A model generated the notes under the pieces. That model was not told where the DNA came from. It worked only from the letters and a program-made list of their open reading frames with translations, and searched no databases. Made by a program: the position numbers and the translations under genes. Shown piece after piece: positions 23,972-31,510 of a stretch of DNA of 64,000 bases. Position 1 is the first letter of the stretch. Every line of letters begins with the position of its first letter. This stretch comes from JAJXZJ01 sp050012855 (GTDB lineage Bacteria; Verrucomicrobiota; Verrucomicrobiia; Limisphaerales; J093): NCBI GenBank assembly GCA_050012855.1, contig JBEKGJ010000025.1, forward strand, positions 4,927-68,926, in the 5' to 3' direction.

Positions 23972-25128
23972 AACTCGTCGAGTTGACAAATCGCGGCGAA
24001 GACAGCCGGACCCAGTTTAAGCAGACAATTACGAATGCTGAGTCCTTGGCGGGTGAACTTGTTGCGTTCTCCAACAGCAAAGGCGGGAGGATTCTAATCG
24101 GGGTCAATGATCAGGGAGTGGTAATAGGGCTTTCCGCAGACGACATCCGACGGATAAATCAACTGGTCTCCAACACGGCCACCGATCTCGTCCGTCCCTC
24201 GATCAACCCCGCAACCGAGAACGTTTCTGTCGGCGGGTTTTTGGTCATGGTCGTCACCGTGCAGGAGGGCATCTCCAAGCCTTACGCCGACAACAAGGGC
24301 GTGTACTGGGTGAAGTCGGGAGCGGACAAACGACGGACCTCGCGAGAGGAAATCCAGCGGATGTTTCAGAGCGCCGATCTCGTTCACGCGGACGAAGTGC
24401 CCGTCGAGGGAACCTCAACTGGGGACATCGACTTGGAGCACTTCGGGGCTTTTTACGAGAAGCAGTTTGGAGAGCCGCTTGACAAGGCGCTCGATAAAGC
24501 TGGGATTTCGTTTGGCCAGTTGTTGAACAATGTCCGTCTGGCACGGGAAGCGACGCTAAGTCTCGCCGGACTCATGATCTTCGGTCGCCACCCACAGCGG
24601 CATCGTCCCGCCTTTGTCGTCAAGGCTGTTGCCTTCGTCGGCAACGATCCTACCGGCAATAAGTACCGGGACAGCGAGGACATTGAAGGGTGTCTGCGGG
24701 ACTTGCACAAGGGAACCATGTCCTTTTTCACCCGCAATCTGCGGCGATTGCAGGGCGATAAAGGGATCAACACGGAAGGGGACTTGGAAGTGCCGCCGGC
24801 GGCCTTGGAGGAACTGGTCGTCAACATGCTGCTGCACCGGGACTACTTCATCTCCGCGCCGTGGAGGGTCATGCTGTTCGACAATCGCATCGAGTTGATC
24901 AGTCCGGGCGCACTGCCGAACAATCTCACCGTCGAGAATATCCGCAATGGCGTGTCGGTCATCCGCAATCCCTTGATCGCCTCATTTGCGACCAAAGGAG
25001 ACGAACTGCCCTATCGGGGCATCGGCACCGGCATTCGACGCGCGTTGGCTGCGGTTCCAGCTCTGGAATTGGAATCGGACCAAGCGCGCAACCTGTTTAC
25101 GGCGCGCATACCACGGAGAGCGCAGTGA
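23959..25128 (+). CDS. AlbA_2 / Schlafen-type putative DNA-binding protein
   Basis: The 389-residue protein starts at the ATG at 23959 inside the end of the ATPase gene, with AGGAG upstream, so translation is coupled. The N-terminal AlbA_2 domain shows 'EDSRTQFKQTITNAESLAGE', 'LVAFSNSKGGRILIGVNDQG' and 'VYWVKSGADKRRTSREEIQ'. The C-terminal half is the ATPase_4-like (HATPase_c_4) region with 'LEELVVNMLLHRDYF', 'RIELISPGALP' and 'GIGTGIRRAL'. Proteins of this architecture are common in defence islands and have been treated as transcription regulators or RNA/DNA-binding effectors. Overlap with the PHP-ATPase argues for one functional unit. Confidence 0.88.
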   Translation: MEAIELVELTNRGEDSRTQFKQTITNAESLAGELVAFSNSKGGRILIGVNDQGVVIGLSADDIRRINQLVSNTATDLVRPSINPATENVSVGGFLVMVVTVQEGISKPYADNKGVYWVKSGADKRRTSREEIQRMFQSADLVHADEVPVEGTSTGDIDLEHFGAFYEKQFGEPLDKALDKAGISFGQLLNNVRLAREATLSLAGLMIFGRHPQRHRPAFVVKAVAFVGNDPTGNKYRDSEDIEGCLRDLHKGTMSFFTRNLRRLQGDKGINTEGDLEVPPAALEELVVNMLLHRDYFISAPWRVMLFDNRIELISPGALPNNLTVENIRNGVSVIRNPLIASFATKGDELPYRGIGTGIRRALAAVPALELESDQARNLFTARIPRRAQ

Positions 25129-25263
25129 TGAGGGTCCGCCTGCTGAGTCTGGATACCCTCAGAGCTAAACAACAAGCAGCACGATGCCCCCCACTGCCTC
25201 CACCCCCACCAGCAGCCCGGTGATTCCAGGCCGCAGGCAGGGGTGGAGGAGCAATTCCAGCGT

Positions 25264-25510
25264 TCAGTGGGTCTGCCAGTTTCTTTCGCAGCGGCAGGCC
25301 AAGTGTTCTTTCATGGCCCGCAGATCGTTGTACCAGTGCGGTGACGGGCACACCTCAGCGATCACACCGTCGCCGAAGAACAGCTTGAAGGCGGTGCGCA
25401 GTTGATCCGTGCGGCGCCGAACGGCGAGGCGGGTCAATTTCAACTTGCCGGCGATCTCGGCTGGTGCTTTGACCCTCGGCGATGCAGGTGAGCAGCCTGC
25501 GGCCGTTGCG
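25264..25510 (-). pseudogene. Frameshifted remnant of a helix-turn-helix protein
   Basis: On the minus strand one frame reads 'NGRRLLTCIAEG' and another continues 'KAPAEIAGKLKLTRLAVRR' and 'TAFKLFFGDGVIAEVCPSPHWYN' and ends 'HLACRCERNWQTH'. Joined, they would make a winged-helix-like protein, so one indel near 25470 separates them. No intact start is seen. Directly upstream lie two tandem 22-bp repeats. It seems a decayed gene at the right edge of the defence region. Confidence 0.5.
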
Positions 25511-25512
25511 TG

Positions 25513-25556
25513 CGATTCCGGCGCTGTCGGACACCGATTCCGGCGCTGTCGGACAC
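25513..25556. repeat. Perfect 22-bp tandem duplication plus a degenerate third copy
   Basis: The unit beginning CGATTCCGGCGCTGTCGG occurs at 25513-25534 and is repeated exactly at 25535-25556. A degenerate third copy follows at 25557-25578. Multiple short repeats of this kind occur at ends of some transposons, but no transposase is present nearby. Confidence 0.8.
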
Positions 25557-25673
25557 GCATTCCGATTTCTACCGGACAGCTCGCCACGAGGCCGGCCATG
25601 AAAAACAGCGTCAAGCCGCGGATGCGACGGAGTGTCCGCCGGTCGTCTTGCAGGCACTTCGCGCCAGGGTCAT

Positions 25674-26411
25674 TCATTTCAGGCATTCGAGCCAGTGTTG
25701 CAGGAAGAACTGCTTGGTCGCCGGCAGGAAGCTGTCGGCGGACCCAATTAGGGGGCGCAGGGCCGTGGTCATTTGGAGCATGACCGTGACCCAAATCAGC
25801 ATCCAGATCCGCAGCCCGCCTTTCGACCGGGCGTTCAGATGACCGAACGCGTTCGCGAGAAAGCGCAGGCTAAAACCCGTGGCGATGAGCCCAAACGCCA
25901 GATGCAGCACCCCCATGGCCGCCACCGACTCCGTGGACTGGCCAAAGACCCAGGCGACCGGCGCAAAACCGACCAGCAAGACCGCCATCAGCGCCAGTTG
26001 GGCCGCCACCAGGCCGGCCAGTTCTCCAGGACGCACTTCGGCCCCGCTCAGGCAGGCGAACACGTAGAGGCTGGGCAGGCAGATGAGCGCCGACGCGAGC
26101 AGCACCAGCATCGCTTTCACCGCCGCGGCCCAGACCTGGCCGCCGCCGGAAAAAGTTCCGATCACGACGCCGTAGAGCAGGCTGCAAACCGCCGCGATCA
26201 ACAGGAGGACCAGCGCCAGTCGGCCCGCAGGCGCCTGATGCAACTGAGTCATCACCCGGCGCGGCTGGCGCAGGATGGCTGTCACCGCGTCGAGCGGCCC
26301 GCGAATGGGCGCCCGCTCGGCGGCGGAGCCGGGATCGTTGGGGTTGGGCGCGGTGATGGGCGGCGAGGGCACAACCGGCGGCGTCAAGTTCGGTTCGTTC
26401 ATTGTCTGCAT
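25674..26411 (-). CDS. Multi-pass membrane protein (Yip1-like)
   Basis: The start at 26411 is supported by AAGGA five bases upstream; an alternative Met lies three codons later. The 245-residue protein has a Pro-rich cytoplasmic N-terminus of about 60 residues and then about five to six transmembrane helices, for example 'LALVLLLIAAVCSLLYGVVIG', 'AMLVLLASALICLPSLYVFA' and 'LALMAVLLVGFAPVAWVFG'. The pattern of a soluble stretch followed by five helices resembles Yip1-domain proteins. It is the last of three consecutive membrane-protein genes (27866 to 25674). Role unknown; no catalytic motif. Confidence 0.75.
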   Translation of the reverse strand: MQTMNEPNLTPPVVPSPPITAPNPNDPGSAAERAPIRGPLDAVTAILRQPRRVMTQLHQAPAGRLALVLLLIAAVCSLLYGVVIGTFSGGGQVWAAAVKAMLVLLASALICLPSLYVFACLSGAEVRPGELAGLVAAQLALMAVLLVGFAPVAWVFGQSTESVAAMGVLHLAFGLIATGFSLRFLANAFGHLNARSKGGLRIWMLIWVTVMLQMTTALRPLIGSADSFLPATKQFFLQHWLECLK

Positions 26412-26431
26412 GGGTTTCCTTGGGATTGAGT

Positions 26432-27175
26432 TCAACCGGCAAGAAGCTGTTTCAGCGCGTGGAAAATGGTTTCGTAGAAGTTGCCTTGAAAGGCGTTGGG
26501 TCGGAGAAACTCGAGCGGCAAATCCGGGGAACCGATGAACGGGCGGAGAATCCACGCAAGCTGGCTTCCCAGCAGGAGGTTGCCGGCCAGCCAGGCGAAC
26601 AGCACCCGTCGCGCGGCGCTGGCACTGCCGCTCCACTGGCGCAGCAACTGCACGAGCCGCACGTTGGCAGCCACGCCCGCCAGCGCAATGATCGCCACCT
26701 GGGTCAGTTGAATGAAACTGTACGTCGTCGAGCGGTTGGCCGCCGCGGTGGCCAGCGGGGGCGCGTTCCACTCCAGAAACCACATCAAGGGGCTGAAGGA
26801 TCCGAGAATCACCGCGGCCGTCGTGAAACTGAGGAGCATGGCCAGCAGCGACTGACGGAACCGGAGGTTGAGCCCGAGCAACGGGGCGAGCATCCCGTTC
26901 AGCAGGGCGTTGCCGAGTACGGTCAGCAGGACGATCGTCGGAAGCTTTGCGGCGGTGTAAACCGCCTGGAGCGGCGCGCGCCACCAGCCCACCGCGGCGC
27001 CAAACAGTCCCGCTCCCACGACGATGGTCCCCACGTGGAACAGCGCCCGATGCCAGCCCCATTCCGCAATCCAGGCGTTGATCGCCTCGCTCTCGCCGCG
27101 CAGCAGCACGGACACCTGCCGGAGGTCGTAGGACGCGAAACCGGCTCTCATGGCGACTTCAGATTGCGGGTTCAT
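26432..27175 (-). CDS. Multi-pass membrane protein, middle gene of a three-gene operon
   Basis: The 247-residue protein has about six predicted helices, for example 'ALFHVGTIVVGAGLFGAAVGWW', 'LPTIVLLTVLGNALLNGML', 'TTAAVILGSFSPLMWFL' and 'FIQLTQVAIIALAGVAANVRL'. Its start overlaps the end of the upstream membrane-protein gene by 17 bp, and it lies 20 bp before the Yip1-like gene, so the three form one transcript. I recognise no family; a membrane complex with its neighbours is inferred. Confidence 0.75.
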   Translation of the reverse strand: MNPQSEVAMRAGFASYDLRQVSVLLRGESEAINAWIAEWGWHRALFHVGTIVVGAGLFGAAVGWWRAPLQAVYTAAKLPTIVLLTVLGNALLNGMLAPLLGLNLRFRQSLLAMLLSFTTAAVILGSFSPLMWFLEWNAPPLATAAANRSTTYSFIQLTQVAIIALAGVAANVRLVQLLRQWSGSASAARRVLFAWLAGNLLLGSQLAWILRPFIGSPDLPLEFLRPNAFQGNFYETIFHALKQLLAG

Positions 27176-27866
27176 TGACCAGCCGCTTCTCCCGGCTCAT
27201 CCAAGCCTGCAGGGCGATGTCGAACCCTGCCGCCGACATCAGCAGCCAGGCAATTCCGAAAAGTCCCCAGTGAAACTCCGTCGGCAGCAGGTTGCGCAAG
27301 GCTTCTCCGCCTTGACCGGCGACCCGCAGGGCGTCGGCCATGAAGACGTAAAGCGCCAGCAGGCCACCGAGCAGGTTCAGGACCACGCTCAGGCGTCCGG
27401 GCCAGAGCGGGCGGTCCGGCGCGTCGGCCAAGGCCACCAAGCTGCCGACCATCACCATCAGTCCCGCAATCAGCACCGGCGCCAGCACCGGCCCCCACCA
27501 CGGCAGTGGAATCAGGAAAAGAATGTCCCAGTCCAGCCACGAGCGCGGCCAGCCGGTGAGCGGGATGAGGAATGAATAGTAGAAAATGTCCCAAATGCCG
27601 AAACCCACCAACGCGTAGGCAATGCGGCTTCGCCAGGTACGACCGGCGAGCCAACCGACGGTCGTCAGCATCACCAGCGTGGCCGCCTCGCGGGCGAGTT
27701 CGGCCTCACCCAGCCCGCTGGCCATCGGCAATGGATGGGGTTGATAGGGATCCAGCCGGCTCACCAGGGTCCTCAAATACAGGACCACGGCGGCTTCGAC
27801 CCATGCCATCGCGATGGCAAAGACAATGACGACTGTCCAACGGGACCATTCGCGGCTTGGTTTCAT
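27159..27866 (-). CDS. Multi-pass membrane protein, first gene of a three-gene operon
   Basis: The 235-residue protein has about six helices, beginning 'WTVVIVFAIAMAWVEAAVVLYLR' and including 'IAYALVGFGIWDIFYYSFLI', 'VLAPVLIAGLMVMVGSLVALA' and 'FGIAWLLMSAAGFDIAL'. Trp- and Pro-rich loops such as 'PLTGWPRSWLDWDILFLIP' are characteristic but not diagnostic. It lies 10 bp downstream of the ispH stop, so it might also be read through from ispH. No known function. Confidence 0.75.
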   Translation of the reverse strand: MKPSREWSRWTVVIVFAIAMAWVEAAVVLYLRTLVSRLDPYQPHPLPMASGLGEAELAREAATLVMLTTVGWLAGRTWRSRIAYALVGFGIWDIFYYSFLIPLTGWPRSWLDWDILFLIPLPWWGPVLAPVLIAGLMVMVGSLVALADAPDRPLWPGRLSVVLNLLGGLLALYVFMADALRVAGQGGEALRNLLPTEFHWGLFGIAWLLMSAAGFDIALQAWMSREKRLVNEPAI

Positions 27867-27876
27867 GACCGCTCGC

Positions 27877-28770
27877 TCACCGGGTTTGCAATTCGCCGCG
27901 CGCCAATGCCGGGGCGGCGAAGCGCGTCTCCGCCTCGACCGCCCACTGACGGAGGCAGTTTTCCACGGCGGCGATCACCGGGTCGGGCGTGGACGTGCCG
28001 GCGGTGATGCCCACCGTGCCGACGAAGGCAAACCATTCCCGGCACAGGTCCGCCGCCGTTTGCACGTGATGCACCTGCGCGCAAAACCGGCGGCACGTGG
28101 CGACGAGTTCGCGGGTGTTGTTGCTCTGCGCGCCGCCAATCACCACGACCACATCGCATCGCTGCGCCAGCTCGATCGCGGCCGCCTGCCGCTGCCTGGT
28201 CGGCTGGCACACGGTGTCGGCAAACCGCACCTCGGACTGCGGGAAGCGGGCGCGCAGCCGCGCCACCAGCCGGTGCACGCGTTCGACCGGCTGCGTCGTC
28301 TGCGCCGCCACGCCGAACCGCGACCGCTCGGACAGCCGGTCCACGTCCGCGTCGGTCAGCACGACGTCGAATTCGGCCAGGTCCTCCGTCAGGCCACGCA
28401 CCTCGACATGCTCCTGCTGGCCCACAATGACCGGGTGAAAGCCGTTTCGCACGAGTTCCGCCACGGCGCGATGGGCCACGTGAACCAGTGGACAGGTGGC
28501 TTCGAGCACCGTTAGCCCGCGATCACGGACCCGGCGGATGGCCCGGTCCGATGCGCCATGGGCGGTGATCATGACGGTGGGGGTGGTCACGCTGGCGGCA
28601 TCCGTCACCGTCCGGATGCCCCGCGCGCGCAAGGCGGCGGCGACGTTTTCGTTATGCACGAGTTCGCCGAGGACGGACAGCGGTTGGGCCTGGGAAACGT
28701 CAAGGGCCAGCGCGATGGCATCGCGGACGCCAAAGCACATGCCGAGGTGAGTGGCACGGAGGATGTTCAT
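27877..28770 (-). CDS. ispH: 4-Hydroxy-3-methylbut-2-enyl diphosphate reductase
   Basis: IspH is the last enzyme of the non-mevalonate isoprenoid pathway and uses an iron-sulfur cluster to make IPP and DMAPP. The three cluster cysteines are in 'HLGMCFGVRDA' (Cys12), 'EATCPLVHVAHRA' and 'DTVCQPTRQRQAA'. Substrate-binding segments 'GELVHNENV', 'ITAHGASDRAI' and 'TAGTSTPDPVI' are present. Its 297 residues fit the family. A 17-bp dyad identical in layout to the operator of the neighbouring winged-helix operon lies upstream at 28811-28827. The sequence is a somewhat divergent IspH, lacking the usual 'GKxxHPE' wording. Confidence 0.9.
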   Translation of the reverse strand: MNILRATHLGMCFGVRDAIALALDVSQAQPLSVLGELVHNENVAAALRARGIRTVTDAASVTTPTVMITAHGASDRAIRRVRDRGLTVLEATCPLVHVAHRAVAELVRNGFHPVIVGQQEHVEVRGLTEDLAEFDVVLTDADVDRLSERSRFGVAAQTTQPVERVHRLVARLRARFPQSEVRFADTVCQPTRQRQAAAIELAQRCDVVVVIGGAQSNNTRELVATCRRFCAQVHHVQTAADLCREWFAFVGTVGITAGTSTPDPVIAAVENCLRQWAVEAETRFAAPALARGELQTR

Positions 28771-28810
28771 GGCAGTAATTCGCCGGAGTGCGCGGTTAGT
28801 GACGGAATTG

Positions 28811-28827
28811 ACTTTGCATTACAAAGT
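28811..28827. promoter_or_regulatory. Operator-like dyad upstream of ispH
   Basis: ACTTTGCATTACAAAGT has 6-bp arms ACTTTG and CAAAGT. It matches 15 of 17 bases of the element at 29791-29807, which overlaps the promoter of the adjacent regulator operon. Binding by that winged-helix regulator is inferred. Confidence 0.55.
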
Positions 28828-28863
28828 GAATTGGCAGTTTGGACCGGTGGCAACGGGCCGTGT

Positions 28864-29172
28864 TCAAAGGTTCCTAGTTTGACGAACGATTTGTTCGAGC
28901 AGGTTGATGTAGTTGGCGAAGGCCTTGCGACCCGCGGGTGTGAGCGAGCAGGTCGTCAGCGGCTTGCGTTCCCAGAAGCTCTTCGTCAGGGCCACGTAAC
29001 CCGCCTCCTGCAGCGTCCGCAGGTGCATGCTGAGGTTGCCATCGGTCATCTTCAAGGTGTCGCGAACCTCGGTGAACGACAGCGACGGACTGGCGGCCAG
29101 CAGCGAGACAATGGGCAGCCGGCCCTTCTCGTGGATGACGCGGTCGAGCTGGAGGAACGGTTCCGGGTTCAC
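28864..29172 (-). CDS. Winged-helix transcriptional regulator (ArsR/MarR-like, HTH_27 type)
   Basis: The protein is 102 residues from a GTG at 29172 that overlaps the stop of the upstream membrane-protein gene (GTGA). The winged helix is visible as 'RLPIVSLLAASPSLSFTEVRDTLKMTDGNLSMHLRTLQEAGYVALTKSF', followed by 'KPLTTCSLTPAGRKAFANYINLLEQIV'. This compact form is the one that accompanies membrane proteins and represses its own operon in many Bacteroidetes and Proteobacteria. No metal-binding cysteine pair typical of ArsR is seen. The dyads at 29791 and 28811 are candidate targets. Confidence 0.85.
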   Translation of the reverse strand: MNPEPFLQLDRVIHEKGRLPIVSLLAASPSLSFTEVRDTLKMTDGNLSMHLRTLQEAGYVALTKSFWERKPLTTCSLTPAGRKAFANYINLLEQIVRQTRNL

Positions 29173-29783
29173 GCCGCATGCTTTCGCGCTTCGGTGGCGA
29201 ACAGATACGCCCCATACAAAAGGTGCAGAATGCCGAAGACTGCGCCCATGGCGAGATGGGCCATCCGCCACTGCTCACGGTCCGGCACCCTCCAGAACAG
29301 CAGTCCCAGCCCGGCCAGCAGGAGCAGCCACCCAAACCACCCCAGCCCGCGCGGCGTGAAGAAACCGGCGGCATGCAACGCGGCGCCGTAACAGAGGGCC
29401 CAAAGCGCCGGCAACGTGGTCGTCACGCTCACCACGGGCCGACACATGGCCGCAAGGCCAAGCCCGAGCCCCGCCACCAAGGCGGGCGCGACCGCCCGGA
29501 CCACCCGACCCGCCGGCGGCGACCACAGCGGCTCCCCCGCGCGGAGCGCCTGCCGGCGCACGATCAGGAAGGCGCCGAGCCCCGGCACCAAGCTCACAGC
29601 CAGCCAGTAACCCACGAAGGCGCGCAGGGTGTCGAGGTGCCACGCCAGACCGCCGGCCGCTCCCACCACGCCGATCGTGCCCGCCAGCAGCATCACCGGC
29701 GCCAGCGCCCGCCGGTACAGCGCAGTCCGCTCCATCAATGTGCGGATCACCTGCAGGTTGTCCGCCGCCCAGTTGGGTTCCAT
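29169..29783 (-). CDS. Six-helix membrane protein co-transcribed with a winged-helix regulator
   Basis: The start at 29783 (MEPNWAADNLQVIRTLMER) is chosen because a promoter and operator end six bases upstream. The 204-residue protein has a cytoplasmic N-terminus and about six helices, such as 'LAPVMLLAGTIGVVGAAGGLAW', 'VGYWLAVSLVPGLGAFLIV' and 'AVAPALVAGLGLGLAAM'. 'MAHLAMGAVFGILHLLYGAYLF' closes the protein. Members of this unnamed family are often paired with the same regulator type. The function is unknown; a membrane signal coupled to repression is inferred. Confidence 0.78.
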   Translation of the reverse strand: MEPNWAADNLQVIRTLMERTALYRRALAPVMLLAGTIGVVGAAGGLAWHLDTLRAFVGYWLAVSLVPGLGAFLIVRRQALRAGEPLWSPPAGRVVRAVAPALVAGLGLGLAAMCRPVVSVTTTLPALWALCYGAALHAAGFFTPRGLGWFGWLLLLAGLGLLFWRVPDREQWRMAHLAMGAVFGILHLLYGAYLFATEARKHAA

Positions 29784-29789
29784 GACGTT

Positions 29790-29818
29790 AACTTTGCAAC
29801 ACAAAGTTGATTCGTCAA
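29790..29818 (-). promoter_or_regulatory. Promoter with embedded operator for the membrane protein-regulator operon
   Basis: On the minus strand TTGACG (29813-29818) and a weak AAAGTT (29790-29795) are 17 bp apart, with six bases to the ATG. The dyad AACTTTG-CAACA-CAAAGTT (29790-29808) fills the spacer and the -10 box, an ideal place for autorepression. The layout again predicts a leaderless transcript. Confidence 0.55.
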
Positions 29819-29856
29819 GCCCTAAAACCCGGCCGCGCCAACGAATCCGCCCACCG

Positions 29857-30525
29857 TCACCGCCGGCCCATCGCGCGGCCGCCCGAACGAACCAGCCGCG
29901 CTCCGCCCGGCCAGGCCGCCAGCTCCTCCCGCAACCGTTCAAGCGGCAGACCGACCACATTCGAGTACGACCCCGAAATGCCGGCGATGATCGCCTCGCC
30001 ATGCTCCTGGATGGCATAGGCGCCGGCCTTGTCGAGCGGGTTCACCATGTCCAGGTAGGCGCGGATCTGCCCCCGCGAGAGCGGCCGGAACGTCACCGTG
30101 GTCGCCACCGCAAACCGCCGTTCGCGGCGCCCACCGAGATGCATCAGGCAGACACCGGTCACCACCTCGTGGCTCCGGCGGGCGAGTCGGGCCAGCATTC
30201 GCGCCGCCTCCGCCCGATCCGCCGGCTTGCCAAACAGCGTCGCTCCGAGACACACCAGCGTATCGGCGCCCAACACCAGGTCATCGGGGAAGCGTTTCGC
30301 AACAGCAAGAACCTTGCGACGCGCGTTGACGAGGCACAGTTCACGGACGGTAAGCTGAGGATGACACAGTTCCGCCGCATCGCTGGCCACCACGACAAAA
30401 TCCAGGCCGAGCGTACGCAGCAATTCCTGCCGCCGCGGTGAGGCGGAGGCCAGAACCAGCCGGCGCGGCTCCCGGGACAGTCCGGTCGCTCCCGGCCGCA
30501 CGGCGCTTGCGGGCCGACGCACCAC
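29857..30525 (-). CDS. maf: Maf-like nucleotide pyrophosphatase
   Basis: Maf proteins hydrolyse nucleoside triphosphates such as dTTP, UTP or modified nucleotides to monophosphates. The motifs are all here: 'LVLASASPRRQELL', 'LVLGADTLV', 'FGKPADRAEAARMLARL', 'TGVCLM' and 'DKAGAYAIQEHG' followed by 'GSYSNVVGLPL'. About 20 residues precede the usual family start, so translation may begin slightly inside the annotated GTG at 30525. No other cell-division gene lies nearby; the upstream neighbour is a papain-like peptidase. Confidence 0.92.
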   Translation of the reverse strand: MVRRPASAVRPGATGLSREPRRLVLASASPRRQELLRTLGLDFVVVASDAAELCHPQLTVRELCLVNARRKVLAVAKRFPDDLVLGADTLVCLGATLFGKPADRAEAARMLARLARRSHEVVTGVCLMHLGGRRERRFAVATTVTFRPLSRGQIRAYLDMVNPLDKAGAYAIQEHGEAIIAGISGSYSNVVGLPLERLREELAAWPGGARLVRSGGRAMGRR

Positions 30526-30561
30526 AACACTTTGTGTCCCGGCTGACGGGAGTCGAGCTCT

Positions 30562-31335
30562 TTACACGTTCTCGAACATCCGGATGGTCCAGAAGTCGTC
30601 GGCCAGGTTCCGGTCATCCAAATAGGCGTAGGGCATGGTGAAGTAGCCACCGGCGCCCCAATCCGCGCCCCAGGAATTCCGGATCAGGAACCGGCTGGAC
30701 GCATCGTCGTAACCCACCGCGCAGACGGCATGGCCGCCCAGCGACTTTTCCTTGGGCTGGGGCAGGTTCAGCACGCCCGTCTTCGCCACCTCGGGCGATT
30801 CGAAGCTCTCATACACCGTAAAGCCGAAGACGAACGGATACCCCTCCGCCAGGCACATGCGCATCTCCTTGAGCGTCAGCACACGATGGTAGGAGGTCAC
30901 CTGGTGATCTGCCGCCTCGCGGAAACTGGCGGGGGACGGTTTCAGCTTGAACGCGGCAATCTTGTAAGGCCAGGTCACCTCGCGGCAGACACCCTGCTTC
31001 ACCAACGTCTTGACGCCGTCGCGCAATGCGGCCCCGGCGTCCTCGTTCACCGTGCCTTCCACCACCCGCTCGTTGTAATAGACAAACAGCCGGCTCAGGT
31101 CGGCGACCAGATGGCCGGCCTTCTTTTCAAGGAACTCGAGGTTGCCAACCAAAGCGTTGGCGGTGCAACTGCCGAGCTGGCCCTGGTTTTCCACGGGCGA
31201 GCACCCTTGGCGCAGGTCCACCGCAGGCGGCAGTTTGCGCAGGGGTTTGGCAATGGCGGCGTAGAGCTGGTCGCGGTGGTCCGGTCGGTCGGGCAACCAG
31301 CCATACCAGGCGTTGATGTGTTGTTTCGTGGTCAT
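30562..31335 (-). CDS. Papain-family (C1A-like) cysteine peptidase
   Basis: Start set at 31335 (MTTKQHINAWYGWLPDRPDH), giving 257 residues without a signal peptide. The catalytic Cys lies in 'VENQGQLGSCTANALVGNLEF', the His in 'GGHAVCAVGYDD' and the Asn in 'FLIRNSWGADWGAGGYFTMPY', the three papain motifs. The 'PPAVDLRQGCSPVENQGQLGSC' opening is typical of bacterial C1 peptidases related to those of Verrucomicrobia and Legionella. Absence of a leader or propeptide suggests a cytoplasmic enzyme or non-classical export. Substrates are unknown. Confidence 0.9.
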   Translation of the reverse strand: MTTKQHINAWYGWLPDRPDHRDQLYAAIAKPLRKLPPAVDLRQGCSPVENQGQLGSCTANALVGNLEFLEKKAGHLVADLSRLFVYYNERVVEGTVNEDAGAALRDGVKTLVKQGVCREVTWPYKIAAFKLKPSPASFREAADHQVTSYHRVLTLKEMRMCLAEGYPFVFGFTVYESFESPEVAKTGVLNLPQPKEKSLGGHAVCAVGYDDASSRFLIRNSWGADWGAGGYFTMPYAYLDDRNLADDFWTIRMFENV

Positions 31336-31510
31336 GGGTGGAATCGGTTGGAGCTTTGGCTGAACATGCCTGCACCATGGCACGTTCCGTGTTCGCTGCC
31401 AAGCAGAACCACGTCGCACCAGCGGCCTTCGCCCCGGCAGCCCCTCCGGCTGCTTCTGCAAATCATAACCGGCCCGGTGGACGGGCTGAAGTTTCGAGAC
31501 CGGCCCGGGA

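Noticed and set aside
25513..25578. Identification of the 22-bp repeats as an IS21-type transposon end
   Set aside because: No transposase or partner end is present, so the family name cannot be supported.
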